A DNA stretch of 54,016 nucleotides. Source: Spirochaetia bacterium UBA6919. Lineage in GTDB: Bacteria; Spirochaetota; UBA6919. Each line of letters begins with the position of its first letter. The first letter of the stretch is position 1. Under the pieces are notes generated by a model, which made no database searches, had not been told where the DNA came from, and was given only the letters and a program-made list of their open reading frames with translations. This document shows positions 8,860 through 16,632 of this stretch, piece by piece. The position numbers and the translations under genes are program-made. The DNA is taken from contig DKAT01000062.1 of the NCBI GenBank assembly GCA_002450905.1, positions 477-54,492 of the forward strand. The letters are read 5' to 3'.

Positions 8860-9192
8860 ATGATCCGATTAACCCTTAAAGATAAACAAAATAGCTTTGA
8901 ATGTTTCACGGTGGAAGGACATTCTACCCTTGGTAAGAAGGGGAACAATTTGTTATGTGCGGGTGTTTCAACATTAACCCAGTCAATTTTACTGGGATTT
9001 CAGCAAGTATTGAAAATCCACCCTGTCATCCAAAAAAGTGATGGATATTTGTATTGTAATTTCCCTGATACATTAGAAAATCGTATCGCTGATGGGGTAA
9101 ATCTCCTTATCATGACAATGATATGTGGTTTTCAGGACTTGAAAATGCAATTTCCAGACGAGATTGAAATACTCTGGAATAAGCAATTATAA
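8860..9192 (+). CDS. Prp-type ribosomal-processing cysteine protease
   Basis: A 110-residue protein of the Prp/YsxB family, cysteine proteases that trim the N-terminus of ribosomal protein L27 in bacteria with an extended L27. The catalytic pair is visible as H21 in EGHS and C33 in LLCAGVSTLTQS. The usual Asp two residues before the hydrophobic pair is Asn here (GNNLLC). Length matches. Prp genes normally sit between rplU and rpmA; neither is here. An exported M16 peptidase gene begins 15 bp downstream. SD evidence is weak. Substrate assignment rests on the family only. Confidence 0.8.
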   Translation: MIRLTLKDKQNSFECFTVEGHSTLGKKGNNLLCAGVSTLTQSILLGFQQVLKIHPVIQKSDGYLYCNFPDTLENRIADGVNLLIMTMICGFQDLKMQFPDEIEILWNKQL

Positions 9193-9207
9193 AATAATGA
9201 GGTAAAT

Positions 9208-11811
9208 ATGAAATCTTATTTAATGATATCAATTCTATTCATCCTTCTTGTCACCCAAAACACATTCTCTCAAACTCAGGAGGATTCTACCCTAAAAAGG
9301 ATTGTCCTAGACAATGGATTAACAGTAATTTTAAAGGAAAAACACGATGTCCCAATGATCGCCATGCAAATGTGGGTAAAAGCTGGTTCTATAACAGAAG
9401 GAAATAATATGGGAAGCGGATTATCTCATTATTTTGAGCACATGCTGGGAAAGAGAACTCATAAACGGGGAACTGAACAGTTTTATAACGACATCCGAAG
9501 AATGGGTGGATCCGATGCCAATGCTTATACGACTTATGACAGAACAGTTTACCATTTTACTATTCGAAGTGAATATTTAGACTCTGCTCTGGAAGGCTTT
9601 TCTGATATGATTCAAAATACTGTATTTGATGAAAAGGAGAGTCAAAAAGAGATTCAGGTTATCTTAAAAGAAATCAATATGAATGATGATAGTCCAGACC
9701 GATATCTCTGGCATCAATTCATGTCACTATGTTTTACCACACATCCTTACCGCTATCCAGTCATCGGCTATCGAAATCTCTTTAAATCCCTCACAAAAAA
9801 AGATATCCTTGAATACTACAAAACTATGTACTCTCCAAATAATATGATACTCGTCCTTGCAGGTAATCTGGATATTCGTAAGTCCGAAATCCTTGTCAAA
9901 AAGTGGTTCGGTAATTTTCAACGAAAAAAAGTCCCACCAATCTACATCCCATCAGAGCCTCAACAGGTCTCTCCACGTAAAATTGTTAAGCAGTTTGGTA
10001 TCAGCACAACAAAAGTAACTGTAGGCTACAAAACAGTTAATGCATTGTCTAAGGATACTGCTGCACTCGATGTTCTGGCAATGATTTTAGGACATGGACG
10101 AACCTCAAGGCTTTATAGAAAATTGAAAGAAGAAAAGCAACTCGTTAATTCTGTTTCCACATTTTCCTGGACACCAAAACATGTTGGAGTATTTGCTACA
10201 GAAATTAATTTAAATCATAAATATCTTAATTATGTTCTTCAGATTATAGAAAATGAAATTAATTCCATTAAAAAATACGGTGTTACCAGAAAAGAATTAA
10301 AACGGGCAAAACAGAAAGTCAGGGTGGATGCAGTCAATGGCCTCCAAACAGTTGGAGGATATGCCAGAAGCCTTGCTCATGGGGAATTCCTTGGGGATAT
10401 TAATTTTGATCGCCATTACCTGGAGTCTGTCAATCGGGTCAACAATTGGGATATCATCCGTGTTGCCAGAAAATATCTTAATAAAAACGGTCAAAATATG
10501 GTAATTCTCCTACCAAACAACTATAAAAATTCTTCAATACAAAAAAAAGTTTTTCAAAACAAGAAAAATCAAATAGAAAAAATTGTATTGCCCAATGGAC
10601 TAACCCTTCTCATCAAACAAGACCATAGCATCCCTCTTGTATCAATGCATGCAATGTTTAATGGCGGGTATCATTATGAAAATTACATAAATCAGGGAAT
10701 ATTCAATCTCCTCTCCAAAACCATCTTAAAAGGAACTTTCAGGAAATCATATCGACAAATCGCTGAAATTATTGAAGATACAGGAGGGAATATTGTTGCT
10801 AAATCGGATAGGGATTTTTTTTCTATTCAAGGGACATTTTTAAAAGAAAACTTCTTAACTGGTTTTAAATTACTCACAGAAATCATGTCCAATGCCAATT
10901 TTCCTGTAAAAGAAATTCAAAAAGAAAAAAAAATCATCTATGCAAAGATCAAGCAGAGAGATGACAATATCTGGGATGCCAGCCGGTATCACCTGAGAAG
11001 AATAAGATTTCAAGGTCACCCCTACTCATTTGATGGTATTGGAACAGTAAAATCTATTCAGAAGATTACCCAGCACCAGCTCATAAGCATGTATCGCAAT
11101 ATGATTACCCCTAAAAATACTGTTTTATCCATTTTTGGAGATATTAATAAACAACAAATCCTTAATCTACTCAGGAAACCATCGAAGTTTAATTATCGCA
11201 AAACAAATCTTCCTATTACAAAACGCGCTCCACAGCTAAATCACATGATAAGTAATACCTTATATAAAGATGAGAAGCGACGTCAATCCATTATCAAAAT
11301 AGTATTTGATGCTCCAAATTATTATAATAAAGATCGATATCCTTTAATGTTGCTTACTCACGTCTTTTCCGGAATTGGTAGCCGTCTTTTCAATGATTTA
11401 AGGGGAAAACGAACCCTTGCATATTCTACAGGTGGTGTATATGATGGATTATTAGATATTGGATTATTTCTTTTCTATATAGGAACAGAACCCTCAAAAA
11501 AACAAGAAGCGATTAGAGGTCTTATTGAGAATATCCAGAAAGTAAAAGATGATTTAATTACTCCTACAGAACTTGAAATAGCAAAAAATAGTACTATAGG
11601 ACGAATTATAAAAAGTCTTCAGTCTCTAAATGGTCAGGCAGCTTTATCAGCATACTATGAGAAACTTGGTCTGGGTTATAATTATTATCTGGAGCTAATT
11701 AGAAATCTAAAAATGGTAACTCGAGAGGATATTAAACGAGTCGCAAATAAATATTTTAACTTGAACAAATACACACTGTCTATAGTAGAATCTAAACCAC
11801 AAAATCCTTAA
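9208..11811 (+). CDS. exported M16 family zinc peptidase (two-domain)
   Basis: An 867-residue pitrilysin/insulinase-family peptidase with an N-terminal signal peptide (about residues 1-21, LLVTQNTFSQ). The inverted zinc motif HxxEH is present at residues 74-78 (HYFEH), with a third zinc ligand Glu near residue 155 in VILKEINM. The second half (from about 450) repeats the M16 fold but has no HxxEH, the usual arrangement of an active N-domain and an inactive C-domain. It probably acts in the periplasm or at the outer membrane. SD GAGGT lies before the ATG. It follows the Prp-like gene closely. Confidence 0.92.
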   Translation: MKSYLMISILFILLVTQNTFSQTQEDSTLKRIVLDNGLTVILKEKHDVPMIAMQMWVKAGSITEGNNMGSGLSHYFEHMLGKRTHKRGTEQFYNDIRRMGGSDANAYTTYDRTVYHFTIRSEYLDSALEGFSDMIQNTVFDEKESQKEIQVILKEINMNDDSPDRYLWHQFMSLCFTTHPYRYPVIGYRNLFKSLTKKDILEYYKTMYSPNNMILVLAGNLDIRKSEILVKKWFGNFQRKKVPPIYIPSEPQQVSPRKIVKQFGISTTKVTVGYKTVNALSKDTAALDVLAMILGHGRTSRLYRKLKEEKQLVNSVSTFSWTPKHVGVFATEINLNHKYLNYVLQIIENEINSIKKYGVTRKELKRAKQKVRVDAVNGLQTVGGYARSLAHGEFLGDINFDRHYLESVNRVNNWDIIRVARKYLNKNGQNMVILLPNNYKNSSIQKKVFQNKKNQIEKIVLPNGLTLLIKQDHSIPLVSMHAMFNGGYHYENYINQGIFNLLSKTILKGTFRKSYRQIAEIIEDTGGNIVAKSDRDFFSIQGTFLKENFLTGFKLLTEIMSNANFPVKEIQKEKKIIYAKIKQRDDNIWDASRYHLRRIRFQGHPYSFDGIGTVKSIQKITQHQLISMYRNMITPKNTVLSIFGDINKQQILNLLRKPSKFNYRKTNLPITKRAPQLNHMISNTLYKDEKRRQSIIKIVFDAPNYYNKDRYPLMLLTHVFSGIGSRLFNDLRGKRTLAYSTGGVYDGLLDIGLFLFYIGTEPSKKQEAIRGLIENIQKVKDDLITPTELEIAKNSTIGRIIKSLQSLNGQAALSAYYEKLGLGYNYYLELIRNLKMVTREDIKRVANKYFNLNKYTLSIVESKPQNP

Positions 11812-11901
11812 CAGAACATTTTAAAATATCATACAACTCCTTCTATTCCTGGATCTGAGTAGTTTTTCAAAGATTGCTCAATGCTTCCAGAATAAAGAAC
11901 A

Positions 11902-11928
11902 ATCGGAATTATAATTTTTAGTTCCGAT
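11902..11928. repeat. 27-nt dispersed palindrome, copy 1
   Basis: An imperfect palindrome of 27 nt with arms ATCGGAAT and AGTTCCGAT around an AT-rich loop. In this copy the stem extends to 11 bp (11901-11911 with 11919-11929), counting one G-T pair. It lies between the convergent M16 peptidase and DivIC-like genes, where it could also stop transcription. Copies 2-4 are at 18930, 26239 and 39296. Confidence 0.85.
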
Positions 11929-12044
11929 TGTGTTCAATTATTTAATCCTTCTGTCCATTATATAATTATTATTTTAATCGCAAATAATAACTTCATAAAA
12001 GTTTTGTACAGAGAGTAGTAATTAAAATTCTGTGAAATATCTAT

Positions 12045-12575
12045 TTATGACTTTGGAGAGGTTAATGGAGGAATTTTATTTTTTGTATTGACAAATTGAT
12101 TTCTTGGTAGAATAACTGTGAGAACTAATGAGATTAATAAACTTATCATAAATCCTATCACAATTTTATATTGATCTAAAAAGCCCTTTTCTTCTCTGGG
12201 ATGATGAATTTTGTCCTGATAATCATTCTCTAGTTTTTGTGCCATATCTTTCAGCCATTCAGAATTATGGATAATAAATATCACATCACCAGATTTTTTT
12301 AAGGGGATTTTTCGGGCTTCATATTCTATTGAAAGGGGATCTAAATCCTTAATCCCTTTTATTTTTTGGGCTAATTTTTGAATCTTATTATTTAATAGCA
12401 AATTATCCTCTTCTAAAACTGCTATAATATCTAATTTTTTTTTATGAGAATAAAAACCATTATTTCCAAATATAAATAAATAGAGTGTAAATAGAGTAAA
12501 TATCATTAAAAAAGCAGGATATAGCATTCTGAATCTAAACCATCGATTTTTTGTATATCTGGCAGATTTCTTCAT
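12045..12575 (-). CDS. DivIC/FtsB-like septum formation initiator with extra C-terminal helix
   Basis: A 176-residue membrane protein. Residues about 15-35 form a transmembrane helix, followed by a coiled coil (LEEDNLLLNNKIQKLAQKI) and then DPLSIEYEARKIPLKKSGDVIFII, the pattern of the FtsB/DivIC family that joins FtsL and FtsQ at the division septum. Unlike typical family members of about 100 residues, this one continues with a charged stretch and a second membrane helix (about 138-160, IGFMISLLISLVLTVILP). SD AAAGGAAAG precedes the ATG. Division role is inferred from family. Confidence 0.78.
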   Translation of the reverse strand: MKKSARYTKNRWFRFRMLYPAFLMIFTLFTLYLFIFGNNGFYSHKKKLDIIAVLEEDNLLLNNKIQKLAQKIKGIKDLDPLSIEYEARKIPLKKSGDVIFIIHNSEWLKDMAQKLENDYQDKIHHPREEKGFLDQYKIVIGFMISLLISLVLTVILPRNQFVNTKNKIPPLTSPKS

Positions 12576-12963
12576 AATGATAACTTTCCTTTGTAATATA
12601 TCCTAGTGAGTCATCGGACGAATTTCGCTATTTCCTGAACAATTAACCTCAAGTCAATCAATTTTATAGAAATATGCCAATGGGATCAGATTGTTTTTAT
12701 CTATCTTAGAGTTAATTATATATACTATATAAGATTCTCCTTGTATCTTTCAAAATGAATACATCGATTAATTATTATTGATACACACAGGGCGTTGAAT
12801 CAATCAATGATAGAATTGTATGGGAATACATACTAAAATGCCCAATAATTAAATTTCTTATTCATCTGAATGGACTTTAACCTGGAATTGAAAATGTTTT
12901 TTTCAACTTTGTCATACACGATATTAAATTTATGTTTACAAAAAAATTAGTATAGGAGATAAT
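12576..12963. other. divergent intergenic region with a nested hairpin
   Basis: About 390 bp without a gene between the DivIC-like gene and the secreted Cys-rich gene, so it should hold both promoters. A nested inverted repeat is visible: GGGCGTT (12790-12796) with AATGCCC (12837-12843) outside and GTATG (12818-12822) with CATAC (12829-12833) inside. It could be a small structured RNA or chance. I see no tRNA or known riboswitch. Confidence 0.35.
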
Positions 12964-13224
12964 ATGATAACAAAAATATTTTATTTTATATTTATTATTG
13001 GGTTTGCACTATCACTTTTGACAATTAATAACATCAGTGAAGCATACGTAGAAGAACAATCAGTTCAGGTTCAAAAAAGAGAAGATTTTTGTGGAAGCCG
13101 CCGAAATGATTGTATAACAAGATGTGATCGAACCTATGCCCGACAACCCCAACAAAGAAGTCAATGTAGAAATGAATGTCAGGCAAAGTATAGACGATGT
13201 CTGGAAACAGGTAATTTTTCATAA
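12964..13224 (+). CDS. small secreted Cys-rich protein (twin CX3C)
   Basis: An 86-residue protein with a signal peptide (hydrophobic residues about 6-22, likely cut after ISEA). The mature part has six cysteines in the mirror-symmetric order C-x6-C-x3-C-x13-C-x3-C-x6-C and is otherwise Arg/Gln-rich. The central CX3C-x13-CX3C resembles helical-hairpin proteins closed by disulphides, such as the small Tim chaperones. That is an analogy, not a homology claim. SD AGGAGATAAT lies before the ATG and a strong hairpin follows the stop codon, so it looks like a complete single-gene transcription unit. Function unknown. Confidence 0.8.
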   Translation: MITKIFYFIFIIGFALSLLTINNISEAYVEEQSVQVQKREDFCGSRRNDCITRCDRTYARQPQQRSQCRNECQAKYRRCLETGNFS

Positions 13225-13236
13225 TAAGAACAATTC

Positions 13237-13270
13237 AGGGGGATGTTTTTGATCTTTGACATTGCCCCCT
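13237..13270 (+). terminator. hairpin after the secreted Cys-rich gene
   Basis: AGGGGG (13237-13242) pairs with CCCCCT (13265-13270). The stem continues with ATGT/ACAT after a two-base bulge. It begins 12 bases after the stop codon. There is no strong T tract, so termination efficiency is uncertain. Confidence 0.55.
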
Positions 13271-13395
13271 AACATTATTTAATAATTTATTTGTTTTCTT
13301 ATCAATTGCTCATAACTTAACTCTCAATTAACAATTTTTTTATTACCTTCTTGGAATATTCTGAAATATTTCATAGAAACTACTTGTAACTTAAG

Positions 13396-14025
13396 ATGGA
13401 AAAATTCAAAGGATTTTATTTTATTACAAATCACCAGCTGAGTAAGCATGGGAATATACACGATGTAGAAATGGCATTACAGGCTGGAGTTGCAATGATT
13501 CAGTATAGGGATAAATCTCGTCCAAAAGACATTATCCTTAGAGAACTTTTAGAAATCAAAGTACTATGCAAGAAATATAATATCCCACTTATTATTAATG
13601 ATTATCCTGAATTGCTTACCAAGATTGATGCTGATGGTCTTCACCTTGGACAGAATGATATGGATATCCGAGAAGCTCGATCCCTTGTTGGGGCTGATAA
13701 AATCATTGGTATATCCGTAAATAATATAGAATCCGCATTGAATGCTCAAGGGGATGGTGCCCAATATCTTGGTGTAGGACATATTTTCCATACATCTACG
13801 AAAATAAAAAATTATTCTCCCCTTGGTTTAGATACCCTAAGAAATATCCGACAACATATAAATATCCCTATTACCGCTATTGGTGGGATAAATCGACAGA
13901 ATGCACGTGAAGTTATATCTTCAGGTGCGGATATGATCTGTGCTATTAAGGACACTATATCATCAGGTCAAGTTCGTGAGATGATAGAAGAATATAATAA
14001 ATTAATCTTTTATATATCTGATTAA
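13396..14025 (+). CDS. thiE: thiamine-phosphate synthase
   Basis: ThiE joins HMP pyrophosphate and the thiazole phosphate to give thiamine phosphate. This 209-residue TIM-barrel protein shows the family motifs in order: IQYRDKS (pyrophosphate binding), LIINDYPELL, DGLHLGQNDM, IGISVNN, a VGHIFHTSTK loop, and ITAIGGI with SGADMICAIKDTI near the end. Other thiamine genes are not adjacent. I looked for a TPP riboswitch in the 170 bp upstream and saw none. No strong SD is seen before the ATG, but the position fits the family start. Confidence 0.93.
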   Translation: MEKFKGFYFITNHQLSKHGNIHDVEMALQAGVAMIQYRDKSRPKDIILRELLEIKVLCKKYNIPLIINDYPELLTKIDADGLHLGQNDMDIREARSLVGADKIIGISVNNIESALNAQGDGAQYLGVGHIFHTSTKIKNYSPLGLDTLRNIRQHINIPITAIGGINRQNAREVISSGADMICAIKDTISSGQVREMIEEYNKLIFYISD

Positions 14026-14174
14026 TAATCCCTCTATTCTGTAAGTGAATATAATTTTGCATAATGAATCATTTTTTACCCTGTCAATATAAAAAAATAA
14101 TTTGTGTATAGTCATTCAATAAAGTGTTAGTCTTAAGACGTATGCATATTCATTATATCTAAACCGGAGTTTGT

Positions 14175-16400
14175 ATGAACCTTAGAAACATTAAAATCAT
14201 CAATAAACTTCTCCTCATCATCGTTCCGTTATTAACAGTGATGGTTTTCATTGTAATATTCAACTTTAATTCTTATGTCAACTCCATGTTGAAAGATCAT
14301 TCAGTGATAATGAAATCAAATAGGGCTACAAGCCTTATAGACAAATTAGTAAACGAATATAGTCTAAAAGCATTGCAGTTTGCAATTATGTTTTCTAAAC
14401 ATGAAGCTGTGAAAAAGGCTTATAATATGGATGATCCCGCAATGGGAAAACAATTTCTTTATGATAAAATATCTCAGCTAATCACTTCTATAGAGAATGA
14501 GTCCAAGATTAAAAATTTTAAAGTACATTTTCATAAACCCCATCCTGATCATACACCGAATAATCCAGTTATCTATAGTTTTCTGAAAGAGTGGTTACCT
14601 AAGGATAAATACCATAATATTTCCCCATGGAGAAGTACAGTCAATTATGTGGCCAAAACAAATAAATCACTGAGAGCAGTTGAAGCTGGACGAGCAGGTT
14701 ATGTAATCCGGGGTATTGCTCCTATCCTGGTTGATGGTAAATATATTGGTTCTGTAGAGGTTTTTTTTGATATCTTTAATATTATCCCTTTCCTGACAGA
14801 AAAAAGTTCTAAAGATGGTATTGTATTGCTTGTTAATAAACAGGAAGCAGAAAAAGTTTTTAATAAAAATCAATTGGAAAAATATACTAAAGATCGTATA
14901 CAAGATGTTATTGTCTCTAGGATAAGTAAAAAATGGATTAAGCCGAAAGAATTATTATCTATAGAGGATATAAGGCATACAAAAAATATAAAACAGCCAT
15001 TCACCCGGATAAAAAATGATATTTCAATTACCTATATCCCTATGAAAGACTTTTCTAATGTAATCATTGGATATTTTGTATATATAAATGACTTCACTAA
15101 TGAAAAAAAGGCATTTGACCAAACTCTCGTGATAACAAATATCCTTCTCATAGCGGTTGGAGTTATTATTATATTAGTGATTCTCTATTTCACCCGGCGA
15201 TTTGTAATAAAACCTGTAGATCAGTTAGCCCATTACTTTGAGGACATGGGAAGTGGACACGGTGACCTGACTGTTAAATTGGATGACAGCGGAAAAGATG
15301 AATTTGGTATTATGTCCCGTTATTTTAATGGGTTTCTCCAATTCCTAAATCAGATGATACTCCAAATTATTCATACTATAGATAAGACAAAAGAAATAGG
15401 TAAAGATCTTTCATCTATTATAGATCAGGCTAAATCAACAATAAGTTTCACAAAAACCAATGTAGATATGGTTAATGATAAAGTCACCCAATTGGACCAA
15501 GCTATAGAATCTGCTACAAAATCCACAAATGATATCAATCTCTTTATAACCAATGTTATAGAACTTATTGAGTCACAATCGTCATCTATTAATGAATCCT
15601 CCGCATCTATTGAGGAGATGACTGCTTCCATACAAAATATCGCTATGGTGTCTGAAGAAAAGCTCCAAATAGCCAATGAATTAGAAAAAACAGCATTAGG
15701 TGGTGAACATGAAATGAATAAGACAAAGCAAATGATCAACGAAGTCGCAAATTCAGCCCACCTCATCATGGAAATGATAAATGTAATTAATAATATCGCT
15801 GAACAAACAAACCTCCTGGCCATGAATGCAGCTATAGAAGCAGCCCATGCTGGCTCTGCGGGAAAAGGATTTGCTGTTGTAGCGGATGAAATCAGAAAAT
15901 TAGCTGAAAATACCTCAAAAAACTCATCCGAGATCTCTCGTTCCCTAAAAGAAGTTATCGAATATATTCATTCTTCAGAAGACTCAACAAATAAAACAGG
16001 TGAGATATTCAATAATATTTTAACCAGAACAAAGGATGTTGCCATGAGTATGGTGGAAATGCGGGAATCCACAAGAGAACTAGCCGACGGAAGTGCACAA
16101 GTCATTAAAGCCCTACAATTCCTGATCAATATTTCTACAAATGTAAAAGAATCCTCCTCTGAGATGGGTTCTAAAATTAAAACAATATCCCAGTCTATGG
16201 AATCTGTTAACAGCATTTCAAAGGACAGTAAAAAACGTATTGAGAAGATCATGGAGTCTATTCACCAGGTTTCCAGTATATTTGATGTAGTGAGAACATC
16301 GAGTTCTAAGAATGAAAATAACATCTCAGAATTGAATAACATTATTGTGCAGTTTAAAGTAGAAAGTAATCATCATCCGATAAAACCTGTTGAACAATAA
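14175..16400 (+). CDS. methyl-accepting chemotaxis protein (first of tandem pair)
   Basis: A 741-residue transmembrane chemoreceptor. TM1 is at about 12-30, a Cache-type extracytoplasmic sensor spans about 31-310 (with FHKPHPDHTP, SPWRSTVNYV and GYVIRGIAPIL), and TM2 is at about 315-338. A HAMP region (RRFVIKPVDQLAHYF) follows, then a long signalling domain with the conserved hairpin tip NIAEQTNLLAMNAAIEAAHAG. It should couple to CheW/CheA. The protein at 16633 is a paralogue with the same layout. SD CGGAG precedes the ATG. The ligand is not evident. Confidence 0.95.
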   Translation: MNLRNIKIINKLLLIIVPLLTVMVFIVIFNFNSYVNSMLKDHSVIMKSNRATSLIDKLVNEYSLKALQFAIMFSKHEAVKKAYNMDDPAMGKQFLYDKISQLITSIENESKIKNFKVHFHKPHPDHTPNNPVIYSFLKEWLPKDKYHNISPWRSTVNYVAKTNKSLRAVEAGRAGYVIRGIAPILVDGKYIGSVEVFFDIFNIIPFLTEKSSKDGIVLLVNKQEAEKVFNKNQLEKYTKDRIQDVIVSRISKKWIKPKELLSIEDIRHTKNIKQPFTRIKNDISITYIPMKDFSNVIIGYFVYINDFTNEKKAFDQTLVITNILLIAVGVIIILVILYFTRRFVIKPVDQLAHYFEDMGSGHGDLTVKLDDSGKDEFGIMSRYFNGFLQFLNQMILQIIHTIDKTKEIGKDLSSIIDQAKSTISFTKTNVDMVNDKVTQLDQAIESATKSTNDINLFITNVIELIESQSSSINESSASIEEMTASIQNIAMVSEEKLQIANELEKTALGGEHEMNKTKQMINEVANSAHLIMEMINVINNIAEQTNLLAMNAAIEAAHAGSAGKGFAVVADEIRKLAENTSKNSSEISRSLKEVIEYIHSSEDSTNKTGEIFNNILTRTKDVAMSMVEMRESTRELADGSAQVIKALQFLINISTNVKESSSEMGSKIKTISQSMESVNSISKDSKKRIEKIMESIHQVSSIFDVVRTSSSKNENNISELNNIIVQFKVESNHHPIKPVEQ

Positions 16401-16632
16401 GAAATTAATTTTTTCCAATAGAATATAAACTCTCCTTTAAAATTATTTATAATTTTCTTATATTAATATTAAATCTCAATATTATTTTGTACGAACTTAG
16501 TTTAAATTGTAATTAAAACTACAAAACGGATAAGAGGATATTTCTAATCATGATTTACATAATAGCATAAATTCATTATATATAGACAATATGCTTCAAT
16601 AAAACCAAATATTTATATAAACTGAGGATACC

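Noticed and set aside
13225..13395. Possible TPP riboswitch upstream of thiE
   Set aside because: I looked for CUGAGA and ACCUGAUC-like elements and their spacing and found none; the only strong hairpin here is the terminator-like stem of the preceding gene.
14101..14174. TAAAGTGT upstream of the first chemoreceptor as a sigma-28 promoter
   Set aside because: The -35-like part is good, but no convincing GCCGATAA-like -10 element lies at the right distance, and ACGGATAA before the second receptor is also mis-spaced.
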